Notes: generated by a model from the sequence alone, not told the origin. Positions 17,966-27,187 are shown, counted from the first letter of the stretch. The stretch: 50,424 bases of DNA from an uncultured Gammaproteobacteria bacterium (GCA_947259915.1 CAMYOC010000036.1:1-50424); one strand, 5' to 3'. Program-made: numbers and translations.

Positions 17966-18796
17966 CTAGTCGCGCCAGACCCGGGTGCCGATCAGCCGGT
18001 CGCGCAGACCCTCCGGCAGATAACGTAGCAGCGCCAGCGAGCGGGCATCGGTCCCTACCAGATAGCGGTTGTGCGGATTGCGCGCGGTGAGCGCGTCACC
18101 GATGACCGTAGCCACTGCCGTGGGCGATATCCCGCGCGGGTTGCGGTTGAGTTTTTCCAGCAGGCGTTGGAGAGGGCTGTAGAGTTCTCTCAGCGCGGCG
18201 TCGCTCTGGCTCGATGATGCTTGATCACGTCTGGCGCCCTTGCTCCAGATCTCGGTATCAATGCTGCCCGGCTCTACCGCGATCACGCGCACGCCAAAGG
18301 TCGACAGTTCGACCCGCAGCGCATCGCTGATCGCCTCGACCGCGTGCTTTGAGCCGGCATAGACAGACACGCCTGGCAGCGCGACGAGACCGGAGATGGA
18401 GCTGACGTTGACGATGCGGCCGCGACGCGCACGCAACATGGGCAGACAGGCCCGGGTCACCCGCAGCAGACCGATGACGTTGACCGCAAAGGTGCTTTCG
18501 ATCTCGTCGTCTTGCATCAATTCGAGCGCGCCGCCGAGGTAAACGCCAGCATTGTTGACCAGACCATCGAGGCCGCCATCGGCCTCGATCCGCTGCGCGA
18601 TGTCGTCTACGTCGGCCGAAGACGTGACATCGAGACGCACCGCGATGACCGGTCCCTGTTGCTCCAGATCGGCGGCATCCTCGTCCCGGCGCACGCCCGC
18701 GTAGACCTTCATGCCCAGGTCGGCGAGATGCAGGGCGGTGGCTCTGCCGATACCGGTAGACGCACCGGTGACCAATACGGACGTTTCAGAATTCAC
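17966..18796 (-). CDS. SDR family oxidoreductase
   Basis: A 276-residue classical short-chain dehydrogenase with the cofactor loop TGASTGIG (residues 10-17), NNAG, a catalytic serine in NVSSISG and YAGSK. The C-terminal extension after about residue 185 (RRDQASSSQSDAALREL and on) resembles SDRs acting on retinol- or steroid-like lipids, but the substrate cannot be set. The start is GTG at 18796. It lies 45 bases behind the Calx-beta/CFI-box gene on the same strand and converges with the M23 gene at 20 bases. Confidence 0.9.
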   Translation of the reverse strand: MNSETSVLVTGASTGIGRATALHLADLGMKVYAGVRRDEDAADLEQQGPVIAVRLDVTSSADVDDIAQRIEADGGLDGLVNNAGVYLGGALELMQDDEIESTFAVNVIGLLRVTRACLPMLRARRGRIVNVSSISGLVALPGVSVYAGSKHAVEAISDALRVELSTFGVRVIAVEPGSIDTEIWSKGARRDQASSSQSDAALRELYSPLQRLLEKLNRNPRGISPTAVATVIGDALTARNPHNRYLVGTDARSLALLRYLPEGLRDRLIGTRVWRD

Positions 18797-18841
18797 AATT
18801 CGGGCCGTCCGGCCTGCCCGCGACAGTGGCCGGGCGCGACA

Positions 18842-20276
18842 TCAGAGACGTCGCCGCCTGCGCCGCAGACCCGCGCCCCCGACGAGCAGCGCCAGACCGG
18901 CCAGACTGAAGGCAGGATTCTCCACCGCGATCACCAGGGGCCACAGCACGGCTCGTACCACGGCCCGCAGTCCGTCCCGCTCTGCGATAAAGCGCGCCAG
19001 CGGCGGTGACAGGGTGTTGTAGGTGGCGACAAACAAGCGGCCCGGCAGGATCCGCATCAGCCCCTGATCGCGGAACGCGCGCAGCGCGCCCACGTGGGGG
19101 TCGAGACGGCTGCCAAAGGCAGCAGTGGCGATAAAACAGTCATCGCCACAGAGGAACGGGCAATCGTCATCGTCGTCGCCGCCGTCGTCATCCTCGACGT
19201 CGAGCACGATTCTGCTGGCGTCGGGGTTGAGGTTTGAGAGCCCGGTCGGGTTGACGATGTAGACCGAGAAATCCAGGTTGTTCGAGCTGCCCGTATTGTC
19301 GTCGATGATATTGATCGAGAACTCCGCCTGAGTCTGCAGGTCCGAGAACAACAATGTACCGGTGGCCGGCTCGTATTGTTCGTCGGCGACGGCGCGTGTG
19401 TCGCCGCTGCCGTCCGCGGTCACATAGTCGACGGTCACCGCGCCGGAGTCGCCGCGATCGCGTTCCACGCGGAAGGTCACGGTGCCCACCGTCTCCGGGA
19501 CGGTGTTGCCGCCCACGACCCGCAGGCTGAATTCGCCCGGTTGATTCGGCTCGCTGTCCTCGATCAGCACCAGCCGGTTGCGGCCACCCGGCACGACCTG
19601 GCTTTCCGGCACGCCGTCGAACAGCACCAGGGTCAGCGTTTCGGTGCCCTCGAATTCGTCATCGTTGAGCGCGGACAGAGAAAATTCCGCGCTCTGCTGG
19701 TCGGCGCCGAGCTGCAGGGTTTGCGTGACGTCGGCGTAGTCGACGCCGAGGGTGGCGCTGCCGGGCTGCCCGGTTACGCTGATATCCGCCAGGCCAGCGG
19801 CACCGCCGCGGATGACGGCCAGGATCTGTTCTTCACCTTCGTCGATCCGCAGTGTGGACGAACTCTCGAACGACAGCGTCGTCGGCGCAGAATCGGCGTC
19901 GAGAATATCCAGGGTCAGGTTATTGGCCGCCCCCAGCGTGGCGCCGGTCGCTGAACTCAGGGACAGCGTGGCATATTCGGTGCCCTCTACGTCGGAGTCG
20001 TTGAGCGCAGTGATCTTGACGCTTGCCGACAGCTTGCCGTCAGCGATCTGCACCACGCCCAGCGGCAGCTCGATATCGAAATCGGTGCCGAAACGGGCGG
20101 TGCCGCCGACACCGACGTTGAGCAATACCGAGACAGCGCCCACCGTGGAGCCGCTGCGCACGACGTTGACATAACCCACGTCGCCTTCGTGGACGCCGAC
20201 CATCGGCCAGGGCCCCGCCTGCGGCCCAGACCATGAGGATGCCAGCGGCAAACAGCGAGCGCGCGCAACGTTTCAT
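18842..20276 (-). CDS. Calx-beta repeat surface protein with CFI-box C-terminus, apparent frameshift after the signal peptide
   Basis: From the ATG at 20276 a signal peptide is read: MKRCARSLFAAGILMVWAAG, ending GALA. The downstream frame then carries about three Calx-beta domains, with cores such as VHEGDVGYVNVVRSG, RIDEGEEQILAVIRGG and TVPETVGTVTFRVERD, then an Asp-rich linker and the C-terminal module CFIATAAFGS...FRDQGL...LARFIAERDGLR. That module fits the CFI-box C-terminal domain. A final hydrophobic helix and GLRRRRRRL follow. The signal and Calx-beta frames differ by one base; the switch must lie between about 20200 and 20225, near a GGGGCCC run. It is either a real lesion or a sequence error. 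Read in one frame, the remaining protein starts at 20251 and lacks a signal peptide. Confidence 0.78.
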
Positions 20277-20435
20277 CGGATTCAGCCTCGGATGAGAGTC
20301 AAAGAGTATTTCAGCATTCTAGGCAGCCCTGCCCCCCGGCCGCCACCTCCGGCGCCAAAAGCAGCGTCGGTCCAATAGTGGGAATTGTGAACCATTTCGC
20401 AGATGGATGGGGCTTGCGGAGGATAGTTTTGAACC

Positions 20436-20633
20436 ATGAGCGCACAGTACTACGCCAGCTTTGTTGTCCACGAGCATGACCAGGAAGTGGTCACACAGTA
20501 CTGCGGTGTGGTCGAATTGAGCTCTCATCCCCGCACCTCGATCGGCGCCCGTGAACTCTGCCGGATGCTCGCCAGCAATCTCGACGTCAGCTCCGAGGAC
20601 GTAGAAGTGCTGCAGTGGGGCGCCATCCACTGA
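20436..20633 (+). CDS. Small protein of unknown function (65 residues)
   Basis: It starts MSAQYYASFVVHEHDQEVV and ends DVEVLQWGAIH, a compact alpha/beta-looking sequence with no signal peptide or membrane helix. GGAGGA lies about 12 bases upstream of the ATG, a little far but usable. The frame sits alone between two minus-strand genes and ends 10 bases from the converging thioesterase gene. I do not recognise a family, but the sequence looks like a folded small domain and is not a shadow of another gene. Confidence 0.62.
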   Translation: MSAQYYASFVVHEHDQEVVTQYCGVVELSSHPRTSIGARELCRMLASNLDVSSEDVEVLQWGAIH

Positions 20634-20643
20634 CATTCCGGGT

Positions 20644-21147
20644 TCAGGACGAAGCCGTCGACACCATCCCGGTCGCGATAGAGCAAAGCCTGCCTGCGCT
20701 GTAGAGTTCCACCTCGGCAAACGCGACGCTGGCAGCCCTCTTCAAGGCGACCGCATACGCCGTCACCGACTGGCCCACTGTGGGCCGCATAAACTTGATC
20801 GCCAGCTCGATGGTGCCGGCCCGCTGGTCCGGGAAATGGACCACGCCGGCGACGCCGAGCGCGCAATCACACAGCCCGGCGATCACCGCACCGTTCACCG
20901 CCTCGGTGCCCATCCCGCCCTGGTGATGGGGCCGGACCTCCGGCAGGCGCACCACGACCACGCGCTCGTGCGACATATCCAGCCGGCAGCCCATGTAGTG
21001 CATGGCCGGGATGCTGTTGAAATTGTCCTGCCAGTGCTGACGGCCGGATTCGTCCATGGGGATATCGAGGCCACGGGCGGCGAGGGCAGCAAAGCCCAGC
21101 CGCTGGGCTTCAGATATCGCCCCGTCGTTGGTATTGCATTGCATCAT
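20644..21147 (-). CDS. PaaI-like hotdog-fold thioesterase
   Basis: A 167-residue protein with the hotdog core: VVVVRLPEVRPHHQGGMGTEAVNG leading into AVIAGLCDCALG on the central helix, then TIELAIKFMRPTVGQSVTAYA and AFAEVELYSAG strands. This is the PaaI/acyl-CoA thioesterase pattern; Asp in the central helix is the likely catalytic acid. It would hydrolyse acyl- or aryl-CoA, with the substrate unknown. The ATG at 21147 was chosen by family length; the frame is open to 21237 and no strong ribosome-binding site decides it. Confidence 0.85.
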   Translation of the reverse strand: MMQCNTNDGAISEAQRLGFAALAARGLDIPMDESGRQHWQDNFNSIPAMHYMGCRLDMSHERVVVVRLPEVRPHHQGGMGTEAVNGAVIAGLCDCALGVAGVVHFPDQRAGTIELAIKFMRPTVGQSVTAYAVALKRAASVAFAEVELYSAGRLCSIATGMVSTASS

Positions 21148-21239
21148 GTGCTGAGTGTAGCGTGTCGCCAGTGCTTCATCGAGGGTCCGGGCAGGCGTGC
21201 TAGAGTTCGAGCGACGTCTCGCTTGTTGAAGCCCCACGG

Positions 21240-22271
21240 ATGCACGTAACCACGCGACGCCTCATTTTCGTCTCGCTGATCTGGCTGCTGCTGACCGGCA
21301 AGACCGTGATCCGCTGTAGCAGCGGCGACGACGATTTCAACAGCTTGCCGCCGGACGAGGACAATCGCCCGCCGGTGGCCGCGGACGCCTTCTACCAGAT
21401 CTCGGGCGTGGGCCCGCTGACCGCGTTTATGCGCGCCACCGACCCGGACGGAGACAGTCTGCGTTATCGGGTGGTATCCGGCCCTGGTTTGGGCAGCCTT
21501 CGCGACCTCGAAGCCAGCAGTGGCCGCTTCACCTATCTACCCGGTGGCGCCGGCAGCGACAGCTTTTCTTTCCGGGCCAGCGACGGCCGCCGCGACTCCA
21601 ATATTGCGGTGGTGAGCATCCGTATAACGTCCGCCGGGCAGGCAGCCTCGGTCAAGACCACCGCTGCCGCGGTGCTGCCGCCGCTGAACGGAATAGCGCA
21701 GAATCCGGCGGATCCTGACGCCTTGTGGCTGCAGTGGGCGCTGCCGGCCGGCGGCATCCAGCGACTCGGGCAGCACGGCGCGCTCGGGCCACTTGTCCCT
21801 GAGGCGGCTGCCGCGGGCGGCTCGATGTTGCAGAACGTATGGACAGCGGGCGTCAAGCGGGAAACAAAGTCATTGTCAGCAGCGTCTTCGCCCGAGGGAT
21901 ACGCGCTGGCCCAGGCCACCGGCGCGTTCGGCGTCCGCGGCCGTCTGCTGGTCACGACCCGGCGCAGCGACACACAGATCTGGCACAGTCACGACGGCGG
22001 CGAGAGCTGGCAGATGCTGGCCGGAGACCTGCCGGGACCGGCCAGCGCAGCAAGCCTGCTACAGGACGCTGTGCGGCCGTTGCAATGGCAGCTATTGCTG
22101 GAGCTTGGCGGCGTCTCGCAGCTGTTGCTGAGCCGGGATGGCGGTTTGAGTTGGCGGCGGCGGCTGAGCTTGCCCTGGCCCGGGTTACAGCCGATGCGCT
22201 GCGGAACAGATATGCTTTGTTTGATCGACGCCAGCGGCAGCCATCTGTGGCGTCTGCCGCTGGAGCCATGA
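21240..22271 (+). CDS. Exported protein with Ig/cadherin-like domain and Asp-box repeats
   Basis: A 343-residue protein. The N-terminus has a hydrophobic stretch, LIFVSLIWLLLTG, acting as signal or anchor. An Ig/cadherin-like domain (about 42-130) has RPPVAADAFYQ, RATDPDGDSLRYRVVSG and GRFTYLPGGAGSDSFSFRASDG. The C-terminal half contains two Asp boxes, SHDGGESW and SRDGGLSW, the S-x-D-x-G-x-x-W turn of BNR/sialidase-type propellers. Only two are seen, so a complete propeller is unlikely. The function is unknown; an adhesive or substrate-binding surface role is plausible. It is divergent from the thioesterase gene. Confidence 0.75.
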   Translation: MHVTTRRLIFVSLIWLLLTGKTVIRCSSGDDDFNSLPPDEDNRPPVAADAFYQISGVGPLTAFMRATDPDGDSLRYRVVSGPGLGSLRDLEASSGRFTYLPGGAGSDSFSFRASDGRRDSNIAVVSIRITSAGQAASVKTTAAAVLPPLNGIAQNPADPDALWLQWALPAGGIQRLGQHGALGPLVPEAAAAGGSMLQNVWTAGVKRETKSLSAASSPEGYALAQATGAFGVRGRLLVTTRRSDTQIWHSHDGGESWQMLAGDLPGPASAASLLQDAVRPLQWQLLLELGGVSQLLLSRDGGLSWRRRLSLPWPGLQPMRCGTDMLCLIDASGSHLWRLPLEP

Positions 22272-22335
22272 ATCTTGAGCAGTCATAGGGGAACGTCGTC
22301 GCGTCCGCGATGATGATCCACGGGGGAAGCGGAAC

Positions 22336-23166
22336 TTGTCTGAGCCGACCGCCAGCATCTTCAATGTCGACAAGGCGCCCCTGGGTCACCGCATCCACGA
22401 GCAGTTGCTGGCGCGTCTGGACCAGGCTGAACGCTTGCTCCATGACTCGGCGGTGACGCACGAAGCGGCGGTGCATCAGTCACGCAAGAATATGAAATGG
22501 GTACGGGCGGTGCTGCGTCTGATCGCCGACGCCACCGGGAACGACCTGCGCGAGGAGGAGCGTCTGTGTCGTGACATCGGTCGCCGTCTGTGCGAGCTGC
22601 GCGATGCCGATGTGAATCTGCTGAGTTTGCGTGAAACGGTGCTGGCTTCGGGCGGCAGACTCAAACGTGCGGACGTCGCGGATTTCGAGCGCTATCTGGA
22701 GGCGCGCCGCGCGCGCCTGCTCGACGCGGGCGCCTTCGACACCGATTTTGTCGCCGTGATCCGCGATGAGCTACGGGAACTCGCCGGAGATCTGGCCAGA
22801 CGACCCGTGCCGTCGCTGACGCCAGCAACGGTTTCGCTTGCGGTCAAACGCACCCGTGCCGGGGCTGCATCCGTTTTCCGCGGCCTGTCGGGCCGCACGC
22901 GCCCGGAGCAATGGCATACCCTGCGTAAGCGCACGAAGCGGGAGTACCACCAGCGTTCCGTGCTCGCCGACCCGGCAGATACCGGTCGTGTCGAACTGCT
23001 CGAACGGCTCGGCGACCAACTCGGCTGGCACCAGGATCTGGAAGTGCTCAGGAGCGTCGCCCGCGAACACGGTGATCTGACGGCGGCGCTGGGTGCGGAA
23101 ATCGGGCGGCAGCTGAGGAACGCACGTCGCCGAGCACGCCGACTGGCGACCCGGGTCTATGGCTGA
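22336..23166 (+). CDS. CHAD domain protein
   Basis: A 276-residue basic helical protein of the conserved histidine alpha-helical domain family, known to bind inorganic polyphosphate. Seen features are HEAAVHQSRKNMKWVRAVLRL near residues 42-62 and WHTLRKRTKREYHQRSVL near 198-215, each with the conserved His and Arg/Lys pattern of the two half-domains. No CYTH phosphatase domain is attached. The start is TTG at 22336 after GGGGGAAGCGGAAC. It overlaps the following Rieske oxygenase gene by 8 bases. Confidence 0.9.
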   Translation: MSEPTASIFNVDKAPLGHRIHEQLLARLDQAERLLHDSAVTHEAAVHQSRKNMKWVRAVLRLIADATGNDLREEERLCRDIGRRLCELRDADVNLLSLRETVLASGGRLKRADVADFERYLEARRARLLDAGAFDTDFVAVIRDELRELAGDLARRPVPSLTPATVSLAVKRTRAGAASVFRGLSGRTRPEQWHTLRKRTKREYHQRSVLADPADTGRVELLERLGDQLGWHQDLEVLRSVAREHGDLTAALGAEIGRQLRNARRRARRLATRVYG

Positions 23167-24337
23167 CCGGTGCGCCGCCAAGACCGTTGACGGCAGTGCT
23201 GAACGCGTTGCATTGGGCCTGCCGGGCTGGGTCTATTCGGATCCGCGTTTCTTCGAGCGGGAAGTCGAACAGGTGCTGCTGCCCTCCTGGCAGGTGGTCT
23301 GTCATGTCAGCGACATCCCCGAACCGGGCGACTACCGCCGGCTCGACTTTCTCGGTCGCCCGGTGGTGGTGATCCGCGGTGACGACGGAGAGATCCGTGC
23401 TTTTTACAACGTCTGCCGGCATCGCGCCGCGCGCCTGTTGGATGGCGCCGTGGACGGGGGCGGGCATTGCGCCCGCGGCCGCATTACCTGCCCCTATCAC
23501 GGCTGGACCTATGACCTCAGGGGCCGGCTCATCGGCGTGCCGGGCGCGGATGCCTACACCAAGCTCCGGCCAGAAGAGTGGTCGCTCCACGCACCGGAGC
23601 TGGAGATCTGGGAGGGCTTCATATTTGTCCGCTGCGCGGGCGACGGGCCCTGCGTCGCCGAGATGATGGCGCCCTGGGCCGGCATCATCTCCGCCTATCG
23701 GCTGCCGGAGATGCGTGCTCTGGGGCGGCTGACGATGCGGCCGCGGGACGTGAACTGGAAAACAGTGGTGGAGAATTATGCCGACGGTTTGCACATCAAT
23801 CTCGCCCACCGCGGTCTGTCCGCGCTGGCTGGTGACAGTTATCGGCTCGAGGCCGGCCGCCACGTGATGCATATGAGCGCGGACCTTGATCCGCAACGTG
23901 CCAGGGGTTCCGGCGCGATGTATTGCCGGACACTGCCGCAGGTGCCTCATCTGCCCGAGCCGCTGGACCGGCGCTGGAATTATTTCCTGATGTGGCCGAA
24001 TCTGGCGTTCGACCTGTATCCGGATCAGGTGGACTTTATGCAGATGATCCCGCTTGGGCCTGGCCGCACGATGATCCGGGAGATTCCCTATGCGCTGCCG
24101 GACGCGCGGCGCGAGATGCGTCTGGCCCGTTACCTGAACTGGCGGGTCAACCGGCAGGTCAACGTCGAGGACAAGGACCTGATCGAGCGGGTGCAGCAGG
24201 GTATGGACAGTGGTGTCTTTGGCCAGGGCCCGCTGTCGGATGACGAGGTCTGCCTGCGGGCGCTGGCCGGGCTGCTGCGGGACCGGCTGCCGGAGGCCGC
24301 GCAAGCGTCACCGCCGTGGAGCGGCGACATTGACTGA
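23159..24337 (+). CDS. Rieske-type aromatic ring-hydroxylating / monooxygenase alpha subunit
   Basis: A 392-residue oxygenase component. The Rieske [2Fe-2S] ligands are Cys86, His88, Cys111 and His114 (CRH...CPYHGW). The mononuclear iron site follows as Asp209-x2-His212-x4-His217 in NYADGLHINLAHRGL. Full-length with a normal catalytic domain, it resembles the group that includes carnitine, choline and glycine-betaine oxygenases and aromatic dioxygenases. The substrate cannot be assigned. It needs an electron-transfer reductase, and none is encoded next to it. It overlaps the CHAD gene by 8 bases and precedes a rhomboid gene by 16. Confidence 0.93.
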   Translation: MADRCAAKTVDGSAERVALGLPGWVYSDPRFFEREVEQVLLPSWQVVCHVSDIPEPGDYRRLDFLGRPVVVIRGDDGEIRAFYNVCRHRAARLLDGAVDGGGHCARGRITCPYHGWTYDLRGRLIGVPGADAYTKLRPEEWSLHAPELEIWEGFIFVRCAGDGPCVAEMMAPWAGIISAYRLPEMRALGRLTMRPRDVNWKTVVENYADGLHINLAHRGLSALAGDSYRLEAGRHVMHMSADLDPQRARGSGAMYCRTLPQVPHLPEPLDRRWNYFLMWPNLAFDLYPDQVDFMQMIPLGPGRTMIREIPYALPDARREMRLARYLNWRVNRQVNVEDKDLIERVQQGMDSGVFGQGPLSDDEVCLRALAGLLRDRLPEAAQASPPWSGDID

Positions 24338-24353
24338 ACGACGCTAAGCCGCA

Positions 24354-25037
24354 GTGATCCCGATCCAGGATGACAACCCGGTCCGGCGCACGCCGGTGAT
24401 CAGCTACGTGATCATCGCATTGTGTTCGGCGACTTACTTGTGGCAGCTCACGCTCGGTGCCGACGGTTTCCGCCGCGCGATGTTTTCGTTTGGACTGGTG
24501 CCGGCGGTGTTGAGCGGACGCGCGGCGTTGCCGCCGGAGCTGGCGTTGATTCCGCCGTCTCTGACCGTGCTCACCTCGATGTTCCTGCATGGCGGCATCA
24601 TGCATCTGCTCGGTAATCTGCTGTTCCTGTGGATCTTCGCCGACAACGTGGAGGACCGTTTTGGCCGCCTGCGGTTTGTGATCTTCTACTTTTGTTGTGG
24701 TGTGGCCGCTGCGCTGGCTCAGGTCTTGCCCGATGTGGCCTCGAGGATCCCGATGATCGGTGCCAGCGGCGCGATCTCCGGGGTGCTTGCCGCTTATATG
24801 CTGATGTATCCCCACGCCCAGGTGCGCGTGGTCGTGCCGGTATTCTTTGTGCTGCAGATCGTGCGCCTGCCGGCCCTGCTGGTGCTGGGTTTCTGGTTCC
24901 TGATCCAGCTCCTGAGTTCTCTGCTGGCCCAGCCGGGCAGCGGTGGCGTAGCGTTTCGGGCGCACATCGGCGGATTTGTCGCGGGGCTGTTGCTGCTGCC
25001 TTTGTTCCTGCCGCGGCGCCACCCCGGCCGCGGCTGA
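24354..25037 (+). CDS. Rhomboid family intramembrane serine protease
   Basis: A 227-residue membrane protein with about six helices. The rhomboid core has FLHGGIMHLLGNLLFLWIF (about 77-96), the nucleophile Ser138 in GASGAISG and the catalytic His204 in AHIGGF. Both dyad residues are present, so it is probably active and cleaves membrane-protein helices. The start is GTG at 24354. It follows the Rieske oxygenase gene by 16 bases and probably shares its transcript. Confidence 0.94.
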   Translation: MIPIQDDNPVRRTPVISYVIIALCSATYLWQLTLGADGFRRAMFSFGLVPAVLSGRAALPPELALIPPSLTVLTSMFLHGGIMHLLGNLLFLWIFADNVEDRFGRLRFVIFYFCCGVAAALAQVLPDVASRIPMIGASGAISGVLAAYMLMYPHAQVRVVVPVFFVLQIVRLPALLVLGFWFLIQLLSSLLAQPGSGGVAFRAHIGGFVAGLLLLPLFLPRRHPGRG

Positions 25038-25054
25038 TCGAACCGGCCAGGCGC

Positions 25055-25060
25055 TACAAT
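25055..25060 (+). promoter_or_regulatory. Possible -10 element (TACAAT) ahead of the large hydrolase gene
   Basis: TACAAT is five of six matches to the -10 consensus and lies about 80 bases before the start at 25139, in the gap after the rhomboid gene. No good -35 is seen 16-18 bases upstream. Confidence 0.28.
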
Positions 25061-25138
25061 GGGCCGGTCGCGGGTCGGCAGCCCGAACTGACCGCCGCAT
25101 CGTTGCCCGGATCCATGCCCGCAACAGGGAGCGCTATC

Positions 25139-27187
25139 TTGCCCGACGCCATCGCCACTGTTGGTCGCCCAGGAGCCCTCTTGCTGCTGTTGGCGGCGTT
25201 GGGCTCAGCGCCCGCCGCGGCGGCGGTAGTGGACCTCCAGGTCACCCAGCGCGTGTCTTTGCTCGACGGCCAGGCGTTTGGTGAGGCCGGCGCCTACGAA
25301 AAGATTGCCGGCATCGTGACCATCGCCGTCGATCCGGATGACGAAGCCAACGGCCGAATAACGGATCTGGGTCTGGCGCCCCGCGATAGCGACGGCCGGG
25401 TCCGGGCGCGCGCCAACTTTATGGTGCTCAAACCCGTGGATCCCAAACGATCAAACGGCGTCGGTTTGCTCGAGGTCAGCAACCGCGGCGGCAAGGCATC
25501 GCTGCGCTACTTCAACGGCGCCACCGTTAGTGCGGCCGACCCGGTCAAACCGGATGCGTTTGGCGACGGCCTGCTGATGCGCCTGGGTCTGACGGTGATC
25601 TGGGTGGGCTGGCAGTTCGACGTGTCTGACCAGCCGGGCAATCTGAGGCTGGAGGCGCCCGTAGCGCGAGGCGCCGACGCGCCGCTCACGGGTCTGGCGC
25701 GCAGCGACTGGGTGGTGGATGCGCCGGTGCCCGCGCTGGCCCTGGGTCATCGGGGTCACCGGCCTTACCCGGTTTACGATCGTGCGGATCCGCGCAACGT
25801 GTTGTATCGGCGCGCCGGCCGCGACGAACCACGTCGCGAAGTCCCGCGCGAACGCTGGCGTTTCGGGCGAACGATGGATGTTGGCTGGAGCGATGACGAC
25901 GGCTGGATCAGTCTCGACGGCGGTTTTAAGCCGGGTCACGTCTATGAGCTGGTCTATGTGGCCCGGGATCCGGTCGTCGTCGGCCTCGGTCTGGCCATGA
26001 TCCGGGATCTGATGGCCTATGCACGCTTTGACCCCAAGGCCGTATTCCCGGTCCGCCATGCTATCGCGTTCGGCGTCTCACAAACCGGTCGCTTCCTGCG
26101 CCAGTTTTTGTACCAGGGTTTCAACGTCGACGAACAGGGCCGACGGGTGTTCGACGGCATGCTGATCCATACCGCCGGCGCCGGACGCGGCAGCTTCAAC
26201 CACCGTTTTGCACAGCCGTCGCGTGACGCGCATCGCTATTCCGCGTTTTTCTATCCCACTGACTTGTATCCCTTTGCCAGCTTGCCCACGCCGGACCCGG
26301 TGACCGGCCGCGACGACGGTCTGCTCGATGCGCTGGATCCTGCGCACCGGCCAAAAGTGATGGTCACCAACACCGGTTACGAGTACTGGGGACGGGCGGC
26401 CTCGCTGATCCACACCGCGGTGGACGGCCAGGATCTGGAAGCGGCGGTCCAGGAGCGCATCTATCATCTGGCCAGCGGTCAGCACTATGTTGGCGCGTGG
26501 CCGTCGCCGCAGGTGCCCGCGCTGGCTGACGGCCGGGCATGGCGCAGCAACCCGCTGGACTTCCTGGTCAATCTGCGCGCCTTGTTATCAAGGCTGGTGG
26601 ACTGGGTGGCCCGGGACCAGGCGCCGCCGCACAGCCGCTACCCGCAACGAGCGCGTGGCGAGCTGGTAACACCCGACGCGTTCCGTTTTGTCGATCTGCC
26701 TGGTCTGACCGCGCCCGATCGCGCTCACGTCGCCTACCGGGCCGACTATGGCCCGGACTGGTCGCGCGGTGTGATCGGCAAACAGCCGCCCTGGCTGGGT
26801 CCCCCTTTTGTCACCCAGGTCCCGGCGGTCGACACCATGGGCAACGAATTGGGCGGCGTGCGCAACGTTGAAATCACGGTGCCGCTGGCCACCTATACGC
26901 CCTGGTCGCTCCGCGGAGGCTTACATCAGCCCGCGGAACTAAACGACTTTGTGGGGATGATCGCGCCGCTGGCTGTGGATGACGCGAGCGCAGTGGCCAA
27001 CGGTGATCCGCGCCCGTCTGTGGCCAGCCTGTACCGCGATCGTGATGATTATCTGCGCCAGGTTGCGGCCGCGGCGGCAGCGCTGGTGGAGCAGGGATTC
27101 CTGCTGGACGAGGATCAGCAGCGGGTGCTGACCCGGGCGTCGAAAACCTGGGCCTGGGTGCACGGTGAGGGCAGACAGACGCGATGA
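25139..27187 (+). CDS. Exported large alpha/beta-hydrolase-domain protein
   Basis: A 682-residue exported protein. The signal peptide is LLLLLAALGSAPAAAA, followed by VVDLQVTQRVSLLDGQAFG. The family sequence continues with GAYEKIAGIVTIAVDPDDEA, and a nucleophile-like GVSQTGRFLRQFLYQG (about residues 311-326) that fits an alpha/beta-hydrolase elbow. It matches the family annotated as alpha/beta-hydrolase domain proteins of about 600-700 residues (PF20091-like), whose substrates are poorly known. The TTG at 25139 has AGGGAG seven bases upstream; an ATG at 25115 is in frame but without such a site. Its stop overlaps the start of the next small gene. Confidence 0.84.
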   Translation: MPDAIATVGRPGALLLLLAALGSAPAAAAVVDLQVTQRVSLLDGQAFGEAGAYEKIAGIVTIAVDPDDEANGRITDLGLAPRDSDGRVRARANFMVLKPVDPKRSNGVGLLEVSNRGGKASLRYFNGATVSAADPVKPDAFGDGLLMRLGLTVIWVGWQFDVSDQPGNLRLEAPVARGADAPLTGLARSDWVVDAPVPALALGHRGHRPYPVYDRADPRNVLYRRAGRDEPRREVPRERWRFGRTMDVGWSDDDGWISLDGGFKPGHVYELVYVARDPVVVGLGLAMIRDLMAYARFDPKAVFPVRHAIAFGVSQTGRFLRQFLYQGFNVDEQGRRVFDGMLIHTAGAGRGSFNHRFAQPSRDAHRYSAFFYPTDLYPFASLPTPDPVTGRDDGLLDALDPAHRPKVMVTNTGYEYWGRAASLIHTAVDGQDLEAAVQERIYHLASGQHYVGAWPSPQVPALADGRAWRSNPLDFLVNLRALLSRLVDWVARDQAPPHSRYPQRARGELVTPDAFRFVDLPGLTAPDRAHVAYRADYGPDWSRGVIGKQPPWLGPPFVTQVPAVDTMGNELGGVRNVEITVPLATYTPWSLRGGLHQPAELNDFVGMIAPLAVDDASAVANGDPRPSVASLYRDRDDYLRQVAAAAAALVEQGFLLDEDQQRVLTRASKTWAWVHGEGRQTR

